A model generated the notes under the pieces. It saw only the letters and a list, made by a program, of their open reading frames with translations, was not told the origin of the DNA and did not search any database. This document shows positions 27,227-36,168 of a stretch of 64,000 nucleotides of DNA, piece after piece (within the stretch, counting starts at the first letter, position 1; each line of letters opens with the position of its first letter). The stretch is taken from positions 124,001 through 188,000 of the forward strand of contig SEFT01000008.1 of NCBI GenBank assembly GCA_004144175.1, given 5' to 3'. This stretch comes from Sphingobacteriales bacterium. GTDB lineage: Bacteria > Bacteroidota > Bacteroidia > Chitinophagales > Chitinophagaceae. The position numbers and the translations under genes were made by a program.

Positions 27227-28113
27227 GCTACCACTTGTTTTACGGGCCTTTTGTGTTTCCACCTGCGGTGCGACCATAGCCATACTTCGGGCTGCGCTAT
27301 TATATCACGTTCCAGCTTGCGGGTATGCATTTCTGATATCTCGCCGTCGGTAGTCTGATTCGGTGTCTCACACAACACTTCGGCAAACATTTCATAATAA
27401 CCCCTTTTTACACGCTTCACCGTAGCATACACCACCGGGTAATTTATCTTTCGCGCTATAAGCTCTGTGCCTTTAAATACCGGCGTTTCCTGATTGAGGA
27501 ATGTGGTCCAGTAAGCGCTTTCGGGCGCGGGCGTCTGGTCGGCAATAAAGGCAGTTGCATTCAGCTCCGCCCTGTTTTCCAGCATCTCCCTAAAGGTATC
27601 CTTCATGGCTATCAGCTTAGTGCCGAACCGGGTACGCATACGGTACATCAGCCAGTCGAAGTACTTGTTGCTGATGGGGTGATATATCACATACAACTGC
27701 TGCTTTAGTACAAGGCTTACCGTATTGCCCGACCATTCCCAGTTGCCGAGGTGGCCCATTACCAGTATAATGCTTTTGTTTTCTGCTGCCAGCCGGTCGA
27801 ACAAGGCCTTGGCTTCAGGGTTAAAGTAGCAATGCTTCAGCATACTTTTTTTACTGATGGTAAGGGTCTTAAATGTTTCGAGGAACAGGTCGCAGAGATA
27901 TTTATAGTAGTCTGATGCGATCTTGTTGATCTCTGCATCGGTCTTTTCGGGGAATGAGTTACGGAGGTTAGCCAGCACTATTGCTTTGCGGTAGCCCAGC
28001 ACTTTGTACAGTAATATATACACACCATTAGAAACTGCATAAAGCAGCGAAAACGGCAAAACAGATATCAGATAAATAAACGGTAAAACAAGATAATATA
28101 CTAAAGCAGACAC
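27223..28113 (-). CDS. LpxL/HtrB-family lysophospholipid or lipid A acyltransferase
   Basis: A 296-residue acyltransferase with an N-terminal membrane segment (LVYYLVLPFIYLISVLPFSLL) and the catalytic motif in GHLGNWEWSG (about residues 118-127), where His and Glu form the HX4(D/E) pair. Members add secondary acyl chains to lipid A or to ornithine and other lipids at the inner membrane. The start is GTG. It is the first gene of a two-gene operon with the desaturase, coupled by ATGA. The exact acceptor is not shown by the sequence. Confidence 0.85.
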   Translation of the reverse strand: MSALVYYLVLPFIYLISVLPFSLLYAVSNGVYILLYKVLGYRKAIVLANLRNSFPEKTDAEINKIASDYYKYLCDLFLETFKTLTISKKSMLKHCYFNPEAKALFDRLAAENKSIILVMGHLGNWEWSGNTVSLVLKQQLYVIYHPISNKYFDWLMYRMRTRFGTKLIAMKDTFREMLENRAELNATAFIADQTPAPESAYWTTFLNQETPVFKGTELIARKINYPVVYATVKRVKRGYYEMFAEVLCETPNQTTDGEISEMHTRKLERDIIAQPEVWLWSHRRWKHKRPVKQVVA

Positions 28114-28334
28114 CCGGGCTGATTTCTTTGCAAGATAAGCTTAAAAGCGCTATAATAAACCTTTACAAAGGTTAATGTATAGCATATTACAATAATGATA
28201 AACCAATGTAACGGGCATCTCATTGGCCTCTGTGCCTTGTATCGTCTATGTGTATAATTATAAAGGCTGTTGATAGAATAAATGAAATGACATTCATTTA
28301 ACAGTTACATATCATGTTTCTGCATAATTAATCA

Positions 28335-28342
28335 TACCTTTG
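28335..28342 (+). promoter_or_regulatory. -7 promoter box (TACCTTTG)
   Basis: Exact TAnnTTTG match, 43 bases before the J-domain/KTSC gene. Nothing else is recognised in the 271-base divergent gap 28114-28385. Confidence 0.5.
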
Positions 28343-28385
28343 CGCCGCTCCAAAACACTTTACGGAGCATAGAAGTGCAGGCAAT

Positions 28386-28832
28386 ATGAAGAAGATCATA
28401 GAATACAGGAAATTACTAGGCGTTACTAAAACTACAGAAGTAGCAGAGCTGAAGTCGATATACAAAGGGCTGATGAAGACATGGCACCCCGACAAGTTTC
28501 AGGATAATGAGGAAGGAAAGCACGAGGCAGAGCAAAAGAGCCGTGAGTTCATCGAGGCCTACAATTTCCTGCTAAGCATCGCACCCGAAACGATCGAGAA
28601 GGCATTGCCTGATTATACCCAAACAATCACCGCCTGCACCATACTTAACTACTCGTACGAAAAATCGATACTGACGCTGAACTTCGTAGACGGTAGCAGT
28701 TACGAGTATTTCGATGTGCCTAAGAATATCTACGCAAAGCTGGCATCATCAGATGTTCCGGCGCGTTTTTGCCGCAGGCACGTGTATCACGAATATGTGT
28801 ACCGCAAAGTAAGTAAGGCTGTAGAAGCTTAA
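28386..28832 (+). CDS. J-domain protein fused to a KTSC domain
   Basis: A 148-residue fusion. Residues 1-65 are a J domain with the HPDK motif at 34-37 (KTWHPDKF), the part that stimulates DnaK ATPase. Residues 80-140 match the KTSC domain (SYEKSILTLNFVDGSSYEYFDVP), a small domain of unknown role often found in phage and nucleic-acid-linked proteins. There is no zinc finger or DnaJ C-terminal domain, so it is not a general DnaJ. The start is ATG 28386, following a promoter box. It is a single gene, closed by a terminator. Confidence 0.85.
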   Translation: MKKIIEYRKLLGVTKTTEVAELKSIYKGLMKTWHPDKFQDNEEGKHEAEQKSREFIEAYNFLLSIAPETIEKALPDYTQTITACTILNYSYEKSILTLNFVDGSSYEYFDVPKNIYAKLASSDVPARFCRRHVYHEYVYRKVSKAVEA

Positions 28833-28838
28833 AAAATC

Positions 28839-28865
28839 AAAGTCAGGTGAAATGCCTGACTTTTT
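28839..28865 (+). terminator. Hairpin terminator
   Basis: AAAGTCAGG and CCTGACTTT arms around a seven-base loop, then a T run. An ATG in the loop (28852) is not a likely start for the next gene. Confidence 0.8.
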
Positions 28866-28878
28866 AGTTTGTGGTGTT

Positions 28879-29478
28879 ATGAGTCAGGTAGTTTTGGTTG
28901 CCTTATTATTACTCATCATGTACTTGTCTTTTTCGCGAAGAAAGAAGACAAATAAGTTACGTCTCAAAATGTTTAGAAACGATGACCTGGAGCTATTAGA
29001 ATGGCATCAGGGTATGGTCTCGCTAAAGCTATTGACTACCAATCAAAGCCTTAATAGTATGGGATGGGACAGACTTTTTGACTGCATGGCCGAAAGGACA
29101 AAGTATATATACTTTGCTGCCCGAAGACCTGATGTGGCCGATGACAGTTTGCTAAAAGACCTACAGCATCTTTCTCATTCAACGTTTAGTGAACATGAAG
29201 CAAACCATGTTTTATTCAGCCTGCCTGACAATATACTTTTGAACAGGGGCTTGTTGTCTACTGTTTGGTCGCGTTACCAGAGTCCGGCTATTGTCTTTGC
29301 AAAATCAGCTGAAATGATCAAACTAATAGAAAGGACTTTTCACGATCGTATAACTCCATGGAAGGAGTTCTGTGATACGACTTCGGGAGTGTATATCTGT
29401 TATAAGGGTATGGAGGAAGATGTGCTATGGGTAGTAAAAAGCCCTGACATGCCCGATTTGAAACACCTGATTTCATAA
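28879..29478 (+). CDS. Membrane-anchored protein of unknown function
   Basis: A 199-residue protein that I do not assign to a family. An N-terminal membrane segment (VVLVALLLLIMYLSF, about 4-18) is followed by basic residues (RRKKTNKLR), so the rest should be cytoplasmic. The body is a mixed alpha/beta domain with many Trp, His and Leu residues. I chose ATG 28879 because the earlier ATG at 28852 lies in the loop of the preceding terminator. It converges on the M23 peptidase gene with a ten-base gap. Confidence 0.55.
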   Translation: MSQVVLVALLLLIMYLSFSRRKKTNKLRLKMFRNDDLELLEWHQGMVSLKLLTTNQSLNSMGWDRLFDCMAERTKYIYFAARRPDVADDSLLKDLQHLSHSTFSEHEANHVLFSLPDNILLNRGLLSTVWSRYQSPAIVFAKSAEMIKLIERTFHDRITPWKEFCDTTSGVYICYKGMEEDVLWVVKSPDMPDLKHLIS

Positions 29479-29488
29479 GAAGTCAGCA

Positions 29489-30550
29489 CTATTTGCCTAT
29501 CGCCCTAAACACATCATTCCTCAACAGAAATCCGCCAACCACTTTAGCCCAGCCAAACCAGCGCTTGCGCTCTATTGTCGCAAATCGATAGGGATAAGCA
29601 ATTGCATTGCGATTGTCAATGACGGGTATATCCTGTATATGCATGTGCAGGTGTGGCCACGATGTATTGCCCGAGTTGCCTGCCTTGCCTACCAGGTCGC
29701 CGCTCTTAATATGGTCACCTTCTTTCACCACTATGCTTCCCCTGTTAAGATGTGCCAAGAACACATAGCGGTCTTTGGCTATCTCAATCACCACATGGTT
29801 GCCCGCGGGGTTGGTCTTTACTTTTTCTTCCGACATGACTGTACTGTTCTCAAAGCTATCTGTTACGCGCACTACCGTGCCACTGGCGGGTGCGTATATA
29901 GGCTGGTTTGTGGTGTAGAAGTCTTCCACCTTGCCGCCTTCACCTTTATAGAAGGCTCCTTCCACATTTACCTTTGTTATGTCCATTGCATACTTCTGCG
30001 CACGAAGGGCGCAGTGGTAGTTTACCTTTTTGCTGCCGCCGGCATGGCCGGCGCTCCATTCGCCCTTTACCGGCAGGTCCAGCATCATGCATTCCTGCCC
30101 GGCGGGGTAAGTAAAGATCTGCGGCAGCGTGACCAGATAATAGGACGATGCGGGCACCAGCAGTGCTACTGTTATCGTCAGCATCACTTTCTTAAACGTG
30201 CTACGCTGCAACCTGGCCGACATGCTGAAGCTTAGGTAGAGTTCTAGTGCAGTCCATACCATAAGCACAGATAATAGTATCGGCATCACATACCACGGCA
30301 TCAGCCGCCTGTAGCTAGCGCCTATCCATAGGTGAAACGGCAGGGTAAGTAGCAATATGGCAAATGCTGCAGCCGTAGCAATTTTCAGACATTTAATATA
30401 TCGATGCCGTTCTACCTGCCGCCAACTTACACGCGGGCGTTTCAGTATGAATACGGTTATCGCCCTGTAAATAAGCCAACTACTAAACAGCCCGATGACG
30501 AACCAAACCAGTGCTGTAACAAATAAGCTAAGAAGTTGCAAATTGTCCAT
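29489..30550 (-). CDS. M23-family metallopeptidase with N-terminal membrane domain
   Basis: A 353-residue protein. The first 150 residues hold about four membrane segments, and the C-terminal half is a LytM/M23 domain: H in NHVVIEIAKD, then the core HLHMH at about residues 304-308 (SWPHLHMHIQD). An upstream metal ligand pair is less clear, H and D lying in YHCALRAQKYAMDITKV. M23 enzymes cut peptide cross-links of peptidoglycan or, when incomplete, activate other hydrolases. The start is ATG 30550. The large membrane domain is unusual for M23 proteins, which mostly have a single anchor or a signal peptide. Confidence 0.8.
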   Translation of the reverse strand: MDNLQLLSLFVTALVWFVIGLFSSWLIYRAITVFILKRPRVSWRQVERHRYIKCLKIATAAAFAILLLTLPFHLWIGASYRRLMPWYVMPILLSVLMVWTALELYLSFSMSARLQRSTFKKVMLTITVALLVPASSYYLVTLPQIFTYPAGQECMMLDLPVKGEWSAGHAGGSKKVNYHCALRAQKYAMDITKVNVEGAFYKGEGGKVEDFYTTNQPIYAPASGTVVRVTDSFENSTVMSEEKVKTNPAGNHVVIEIAKDRYVFLAHLNRGSIVVKEGDHIKSGDLVGKAGNSGNTSWPHLHMHIQDIPVIDNRNAIAYPYRFATIERKRWFGWAKVVGGFLLRNDVFRAIGK

Positions 30551-31059
30551 AATAGAATTGATATAATGAATGTACGTTTTTTGTGCTTGTAATCACATAG
30601 TGTTCACAGTTCTTAATGGGGATTACGGGCGCTCGCTAATGGGGGTGTGTAATCCCGATTGTCTGTTACAATAATCGGATATTTACGAGGTAAGATTGGA
30701 CTGTACAAACCTTATCGTCACCCAACATGAAACAATTAAATACATACAGTAATACCGAACGTTCCACAGTAGAAAAAATGGCAGTTTTTACAGCCTCGTT
30801 GCAGCAGCATAGCAGCACCCCGACATCAGCCGGACAGCTACACAACAACAGCCTGACGACACCTGGAGAGCAGCTTGACAGCACCTTTACAGCAGCGTGC
30901 AGGAGTACTAAAAGAATCCCAAACGTGTATCATTCCGTTACTGAAGGCTATTTAAACGCCGCAAAATATTTCCAGCAGGTACTGTGAGATATATCGATGT
31001 GCAAACATGTCAATCTGTCGGAGTGATTTGCTAGATGCAGCATCTCGGCAAGCGTGATG
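30551..31059. other. 509-base stretch with at most one weak gene
   Basis: It holds perfect 8-base arms GGGATTAC (30619-30626) and GTAATCCC (30649-30656) around a 22-base loop, and the weak frame at 30727. I see no promoter match or tRNA. Confidence 0.5.
30727..30987 (+). CDS. Possible small protein (weak)
   Basis: An 86-residue frame rich in Ser, Thr and Gln, with no recognised domain. It starts at ATG and lies in an otherwise empty 509-base stretch; no clear ribosome site or promoter is seen. It may be spurious. The opposite strand also has a frame there with a Cys- and Leu-rich, non-protein-like composition. Confidence 0.2.
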   Translation: MKQLNTYSNTERSTVEKMAVFTASLQQHSSTPTSAGQLHNNSLTTPGEQLDSTFTAACRSTKRIPNVYHSVTEGYLNAAKYFQQVL

Positions 31060-32199
31060 TTAGCCGAAGAAATGCGGTACAAATCTGCTGGTATTACCGG
31101 TTATCAGCCCATCTGACTCTCTTATGCCGATGCCCGCAGTTTGCCCACCGATCAGCCAGCTGCCTATCACAGGCCTGTTACCATCGAAGTAGGGCAGTGG
31201 TGCGTATTGCTGGTATATATAGCCTTCCTCGCCATAGTCGCCGCCTGAATGTTCGATAGTCATCTGCTTTTCTACTATCTCTACATTGGCGCCTTCGCGC
31301 GAAAACACCGGTTTCTTAACATAGCTGCTGCCAACAGACGCATCCCATTTGCCTGAAAAAGCCGGTAGGATATACGGACTATCCGGGAAGAGCTTATGTA
31401 AATAGACCATAAGCATTTTATTGCTAAGTATAGCCTTGTACGCAGGCTCTATCCATAGCGTTTGCTCGCGGGTGCTGGGCAGGAAGGGGCCAAACATCTC
31501 ATGCATCATCCATTCGTACGGGTATAACTTAAAAAGATTTTCAATAGGCTGCTCTTCGTCGGTATAGAAGGCGGTTCGAGCATTGTCCATCTGCACGTCT
31601 TCTATGTATAGAAAGTCAGTAGTAATACCTGCCTGGTGCGCCGCATCTTCGAGGTACTTGGTAGTCATGTAGTCCTCAGTATTGCCATTGATGCAGGAGA
31701 AGTGCAACTTCCCTGAGCCGTACAAGTCTTGCTTTAAGGTCTTGAAATGTGCTACCAGCTTTTCGTGTATCGAGTTGAATTGGTCCGCATCGTGCTTGTA
31801 CTCCTGTAGCCAGTACCATTGCACTACCGATGCTTCGAGCAGCGATGTAGGCGTATCGGCATTGAACTCCAGCATCTTTATACTGCCGTTGTTATACACC
31901 ATATCCATACGGCCGTAGATGCTGGGCATGTCATTGTCCCAGCTCCATTTTATCAGGTCGGCATACTGCTTCGGTATATGGAACTCGTCCCAAAGGTTAT
32001 GGTCTATTACGTGCTGCACCACCTTCAGGCACATGTCAAAGCACTCGGCAGTTGCGGTGTCTAGCGCATCTATCTCCTCGCTGCTAAATTCATAACAGGC
32101 CGTTTCGGTATAGTAAGATTCGTTCTTATAAAACAAGAACCCGTGCGCCTTGATCTTCTCTTCCCAATCGGGCCTGGGCGAAATCGTATGCCGTTTCAT
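31060..32199 (-). CDS. Glutathionylspermidine synthase-like ATP-grasp protein (YgiC-like)
   Basis: A 379-residue protein of the glutathionylspermidine synthase C-terminal (ATP-grasp) family without the amidase domain, as in E. coli YgiC and YjfC. Typical stretches are PSIYGRMDMVYNNGSIKMLEFNADTPTSL (about 93-121), KPVFSREGANV and the final GIGIRESDGLITGNTSRFVPH. The family ligates an amine to a peptide carboxylate with ATP, but the substrate of YgiC types is unknown. It lies 14 bases after a lipoprotein gene whose end resembles YgiB, repeating the ygiB-ygiC arrangement. The start is ATG 32199. Confidence 0.85.
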   Translation of the reverse strand: MKRHTISPRPDWEEKIKAHGFLFYKNESYYTETACYEFSSEEIDALDTATAECFDMCLKVVQHVIDHNLWDEFHIPKQYADLIKWSWDNDMPSIYGRMDMVYNNGSIKMLEFNADTPTSLLEASVVQWYWLQEYKHDADQFNSIHEKLVAHFKTLKQDLYGSGKLHFSCINGNTEDYMTTKYLEDAAHQAGITTDFLYIEDVQMDNARTAFYTDEEQPIENLFKLYPYEWMMHEMFGPFLPSTREQTLWIEPAYKAILSNKMLMVYLHKLFPDSPYILPAFSGKWDASVGSSYVKKPVFSREGANVEIVEKQMTIEHSGGDYGEEGYIYQQYAPLPYFDGNRPVIGSWLIGGQTAGIGIRESDGLITGNTSRFVPHFFG

Positions 32200-32213
32200 T
32201 ATGGAGCAGAAGT

Positions 32214-32564
32214 TTAAGAAGCGGATGTGCTGCGCGCAGATGAGCCGAACCCGCGGCTGCGGAATCCTGTAGGCGTCGTCCTGGCTTGAGGTGTAAAGCC
32301 GGGCCGGGCAATATCGTAAGCAGTAGCAGGTGCATACCTGCCTGTATTAATAAGGCCACCCATCAGCAGGTACCAGCCGCCGCCGAAATGGCGATAGTGG
32401 TGGACCGTATTTCCCTGCTGTATGGCTGTATCCCGTGTTTTACCTTGTGCATCTCTTCCGTCTGTCCATTCGTCCTGGGCAACCTGCTGAGGCTCATCAT
32501 CTTTGCAAGATGCAATAGCCAGCAGCAGTACCGAAGCCAATACCACCTTCTTCGACTTTTTCAT
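32214..32564 (-). CDS. Lipoprotein, YgiB (DUF1190)-like
   Basis: A 116-residue lipoprotein. ATG 32564 opens the signal peptide MKKSKKVVLASVLLLAIASC with Cys20; a longer frame from 32663 would put 33 unrelated residues before it. The C-terminus is rich in Gly, Ser and Arg (GFRSRGFGSSARSTSAS), as in YgiB/DUF1190 proteins, and the mature part has an aromatic-Gly stretch (HYRHFGGGWYLLMGG). With the YgiC-like gene just downstream, a joint envelope role is inferred. Confidence 0.65.
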   Translation of the reverse strand: MKKSKKVVLASVLLLAIASCKDDEPQQVAQDEWTDGRDAQGKTRDTAIQQGNTVHHYRHFGGGWYLLMGGLINTGRYAPATAYDIARPGFTPQARTTPTGFRSRGFGSSARSTSAS

Positions 32565-32722
32565 TCCTGATAATTCTATTGCTAAGTAACGGAATTTTCT
32601 CCTTATGCCTGTTAAAAGGGGGTGTGTCAAAGCCTTTGCGGCGTGCAGATTGCATAATTTCACATTACAATAAGCTGATATGGTACAATAATTATAGCTG
32701 TTACGGGGTAAAATAATAAGTT

Positions 32723-33238
32723 ATGACGCGCAAGAATAATGAGAACGAGCAAACGAAAGGCGCTCAACAGGGAAATATCGATCAGGACAGAGATCTGGGT
32801 AACAAGTCACAACGAGGCACTACATCTACCAACAGCGAGAAGTCTCGCCTGCAACAGGTTGAAAATAATGACTTTGATGGTGTAGCAGAGGGCAGCGGCG
32901 GTACACGCACTACCGAAACAGAAGAAAGAGGTACTTACAGTACTGAAAATAACAGGAACGGCATGGACGACAACCGTAGCGGACAAAGTGTTTCTGACAG
33001 CAGTTTTGTCGATTCAGGCTATACCCGCACCGCAGCTTTTGACGAAGGTGGCGAGCCACGCAGCCCGGAAAGCCTGGAGCACCGTGGCCGTACAGAAGGT
33101 AGTGATGACCATGCGGGCACCATCCGTACAACTAATTATGGTCCGGATATCCGTGGTGGACGCAGCTCAGAGTCACGCGGCGGTACGCCGGGCGGCGACT
33201 ACCGTAGCTCCGATAGCGTAGGTCGTATGAGAGACTAA
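32723..33238 (+). CDS. Disordered hydrophilic protein
   Basis: A 171-residue protein made almost wholly of Gly, Ser, Arg, Thr, Asp, Glu and Asn, with hardly any aliphatic residues and no signal peptide. Its make-up is that of intrinsically disordered, desiccation- or stress-linked proteins. I do not recognise a family. Short motifs recur (RGGRSSESRGGTPGG, YGPDIRGG). The ATG at 32723 starts it; the similar protein at 33257 follows 18 bases later, so the two form an operon. A stress role is inferred from composition only. Confidence 0.7.
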   Translation: MTRKNNENEQTKGAQQGNIDQDRDLGNKSQRGTTSTNSEKSRLQQVENNDFDGVAEGSGGTRTTETEERGTYSTENNRNGMDDNRSGQSVSDSSFVDSGYTRTAAFDEGGEPRSPESLEHRGRTEGSDDHAGTIRTTNYGPDIRGGRSSESRGGTPGGDYRSSDSVGRMRD

Positions 33239-33256
33239 TTCTAAAAATCTTAAGTT

Positions 33257-33508
33257 ATGGCAGATCAGCAGCGTAAAGACGAAGAATTGAGAAAAGACGG
33301 TACGGAGCAGCAGCTCGGCACACCAGAAGGCTTTGATAATTCGGTAGCTAATAGCTACATCAATGATAAAGGTGACATGGGTAAGCATGGCAGTATGCAG
33401 GAGCAATACCGTGAGGAAGAAGGGTTCTTTACGATGGACGAAGACGAGAGCAAAAAAGGTGAACCCAGCCCCGGCGACGTCTGGCGAGATACCAACGGAA
33501 CAGATTGA
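33257..33508 (+). CDS. Small disordered acidic protein
   Basis: An 83-residue hydrophilic protein with alternating acidic and basic residues and a Gly/Pro-rich end (SKKGEPSPGDVWRDTNGTD). It has no signal peptide and no recognised domain. It is the second gene of a two-gene operon with the disordered protein at 32723 and ends at a strong terminator. The small size and composition resemble stress-responsive seed- or LEA-like proteins, but there is no family motif to prove this. Confidence 0.65.
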   Translation: MADQQRKDEELRKDGTEQQLGTPEGFDNSVANSYINDKGDMGKHGSMQEQYREEEGFFTMDEDESKKGEPSPGDVWRDTNGTD

Positions 33509-33516
33509 TTATATAG

Positions 33517-33548
33517 AAAAATGGTCCCGGATTTACCGGGACCATTTT
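33517..33548. terminator. Bidirectional hairpin terminator
   Basis: AAAATGGTCCCGG and its perfect complement around a short ATTTA-type loop, between convergent genes. Confidence 0.8.
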
Positions 33549-33556
33549 CATAATTA

Positions 33557-35311
33557 CTATTGTGTTGAATTCAGGTAGCAGTTACAAATCTCTTCCGAAT
33601 CGAATACTTCTGTAAACTCATTGCCATTTACGGTTCGGCTTGTTTCGGGTGCTGTGGCACCGCAAGCAGTTCCGGTAAACTTATACGTTTGTCCTTGCAC
33701 CAGGCCGCGGGTTTTCCATCTTCCTTTCGAAGCAAAAATGTTGAACCGGCCTGTATTATATCCCACGCTTCCAAAGAATGTTGGTTTGACTGTGTAGTTG
33801 CAGCCCAGTAAAAAGTTTACAACCACAGGTTCTCCTAAAGTCCACATGTACGGTTGTGAAAAAGTGTTGCTGCTACCGCCCTGTTGCAGGCTTTGCTGCT
33901 TTAGTAACTTATTCCAGTAGGTTACTTTAGTTTCTGCCTGTTTCAGTGTCACTGCATTTTTAGAGCAGACGCGTACTTTATAATTCATATTTAGGTTAGG
34001 CGACAGGTACCTGCTAAACCTTGTTACGCCAAAGTCGAAATATGCAGTAGCTGTAAGGTTTTCCAAGTCGGGGATTTCGTTCGAGTCTAGTGTATTGTCT
34101 ATATTGAAATTGAAGTCTTGTACAAATGCAGCTTGGTGATAGAACCCAACATCATTTGACAATGACTGCACACGAAGCTGACCATTCGATGCCTTTTGAA
34201 TTTTTGTAGTGATCGACCGCTTGGTGGTATAATCAATGCCTGCTTCTATCAGGTCTCCTTCTTTTATCTTCTGGTTTGTGTTTGGGTTTATAGTGTTTTC
34301 ATCGAGCAGGAAGCTGGTAAACCAGTTGGCTGACTTGTCGGGGCTAAGCAAGACTGCGAAATTCGCATCGCTCTGCTTCACCGTACCGATGAATAATATT
34401 TCGGCCAGGCCTTTTTTTACTGCCGATGTATACAGCAGCTGGTCTTCCCTCACGCTCGATCCGTTCAGTATCGTGATGCTACCCGCGGCATTGGCCCGTT
34501 CTATATCTTCATTCTCGAAGAGCGAAAAATCCTTGCTTTTTCCAACGTTGTATATTACAACCACTTTTACGCTTCCGGTATATTTTTCTTTAGTATAAGA
34601 TGTGGTATTTATCTCACGTTCAGCGTCCTCATAATAATTGACCATACGTCCGTGCGTAGTGGTCGCAGTGCCGGTTGAAGAGCTGCCTGTCTCCAGCCAT
34701 TTCGAAACTTTCTTAGTACCGCGCACGCTCTTCGTGCTGGACCTGTAGTAATAGAAGCCGGTATTTGCCGGTAGCATCACAGTGGTCGTGCTATCATCAT
34801 AATAAACTGAATCAGCAGTCCCTTTGGCTTGTATAATCCCGTTTTTTGTCAGGCCTTCGGTTCCTCCTTTCAGCGTTACTGTCTTTACCTGCAAGCCTTC
34901 AGGCGGGTGCGCCAAGTTGATCATATTTACGATCTGCTGCTGGTAGCTCTGGTCGGGTTCTACGGTTATGGTTTTAGTGGTTGGTATGTACCCCTCCACA
35001 CTAAACGAGACATCGAATGTTACCGTTTGGTTCATTACGAAATAAGGCAGACCTACTGTAAGTTTTCCATTATCGACCTTGAAGCTTTTTTCGCCACTCA
35101 GCGTATATACATTGTCTGCATCGCGGCCGGTGATGGATACTGCTATTTTGGGGCTCACCTTATCTTGTGTCGTAGCGTCGTGGACATCTATGGCCACCAC
35201 ATTTCTTATTACATCGGCAGTGATGTACAGTTTTACGTTTTCTGTGGGCTTTTTACATGCGGCTACCGTCAGTAATGACAGCAGCAAAGCAGCCAGTGCT
35301 AGTTTTCTCAT
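33557..35311 (-). CDS. Large lipoprotein of unknown function
   Basis: A 584-residue lipoprotein: the signal peptide MRKLALAALLLSLLTVAAC gives Cys19. The first 110 mature residues look like one or two Ig-like or carboxypeptidase-regulatory strands (SITGRDADNVYTLSGEKSFKV), followed by a longer beta-rich part and a Cys-containing end. I recognise no family. The start is ATG 35311. The exported barrel-like protein encoded upstream (35355-36041) is 43 bases away on the same strand, so the two may be one operon and act together at the outer membrane. Confidence 0.75.
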   Translation of the reverse strand: MRKLALAALLLSLLTVAACKKPTENVKLYITADVIRNVVAIDVHDATTQDKVSPKIAVSITGRDADNVYTLSGEKSFKVDNGKLTVGLPYFVMNQTVTFDVSFSVEGYIPTTKTITVEPDQSYQQQIVNMINLAHPPEGLQVKTVTLKGGTEGLTKNGIIQAKGTADSVYYDDSTTTVMLPANTGFYYYRSSTKSVRGTKKVSKWLETGSSSTGTATTTHGRMVNYYEDAEREINTTSYTKEKYTGSVKVVVIYNVGKSKDFSLFENEDIERANAAGSITILNGSSVREDQLLYTSAVKKGLAEILFIGTVKQSDANFAVLLSPDKSANWFTSFLLDENTINPNTNQKIKEGDLIEAGIDYTTKRSITTKIQKASNGQLRVQSLSNDVGFYHQAAFVQDFNFNIDNTLDSNEIPDLENLTATAYFDFGVTRFSRYLSPNLNMNYKVRVCSKNAVTLKQAETKVTYWNKLLKQQSLQQGGSSNTFSQPYMWTLGEPVVVNFLLGCNYTVKPTFFGSVGYNTGRFNIFASKGRWKTRGLVQGQTYKFTGTACGATAPETSRTVNGNEFTEVFDSEEICNCYLNSTQ

Positions 35312-35354
35312 TGGATAAATATGTCTGTATTGTAATGGTATTTTGAATGTAGGC

Positions 35355-36041
35355 CTACTGTATACGGTAATTGAAGTTGAGCTGAAGCTGCGGAAGCCAC
35401 CTGTATCCCTTCATGTTTTCATTAAGCTGGTCTTCGTTCGCTTCGTTACCCTTTAGCAGGTTGGTGCCGTGGAGCGTAATGGTAGGGCGAGATAAGTAGA
35501 ACGTGCCCAGATCAGCATTTACATTGAATTTACGGCTTGGGATAGAATTAAAAAGACCGATGCCAATATATGGCGCAATCCCTTTCCAGTTGGCATTGCC
35601 ATGTAGGGTTCCGATATGCTCCGGGGTCAGCTCGATCTTGCCATAATTCTGGCCCGATGTAGGCTTGGCGTCTATGTCTACTTTAGCCGTTGCATAGTAG
35701 GCAATGCCGGCAACCAGCCGAAAGCTTGAAAATGAAAACGGCCTGTACTCACCTAATGCCTGTATCTTAGTAAATGTAGATTTGGCCTTCGCGCTGATGG
35801 ATACATCCTCGATTTTTGCCTCCCGGGTTAGGCTGGCGGGGAATAAGCTGGCGCCAATGCGCACATTTATTTTTTCTGTCAGCGCTATCTTTCCATTGAT
35901 GCCAATGCCTGTAAAAACGCCTAGTGTAATGCCTGTAGTAATAGGCTTTTGATAAATTGGCAGCGATGCCGTTGTGTCGCTTTTTGCATTCGCCGCCTCG
36001 CTAGAGATAGCAATAGCCAAAGCTAATAGTAGAGTACGCAT
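35355..36041 (-). CDS. Exported protein, probable small outer-membrane barrel
   Basis: A 228-residue protein with a signal peptide (MRTLLLALAIAISSEAANA) and alternating hydrophobic and polar strands ending in LQLNFNYRIQ, as in eight-stranded outer-membrane barrels of the OmpA/porin-like type. No peptidoglycan-binding domain follows. The start is ATG 36041. It is the first gene of a probable operon with the large lipoprotein at 33557. Confidence 0.65.
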   Translation of the reverse strand: MRTLLLALAIAISSEAANAKSDTTASLPIYQKPITTGITLGVFTGIGINGKIALTEKINVRIGASLFPASLTREAKIEDVSISAKAKSTFTKIQALGEYRPFSFSSFRLVAGIAYYATAKVDIDAKPTSGQNYGKIELTPEHIGTLHGNANWKGIAPYIGIGLFNSIPSRKFNVNADLGTFYLSRPTITLHGTNLLKGNEANEDQLNENMKGYRWLPQLQLNFNYRIQ

Positions 36042-36168
36042 GTAAATGAACTGTGATGTATAATATGTCGATGCAAAGGTTGGTGAGGATCGCCTATTTA
36101 ATTACTATTCAATTGTTAATGAATATAAAAAGGTGCTTAATAAATGCATGTATGTACATGTATTTACT

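Noticed and set aside
30666-30884. 72-residue minus-strand frame in the 509-base gap
   Set aside because: It is rich in Cys, Leu and Val without domain pattern and overlaps another weak frame.
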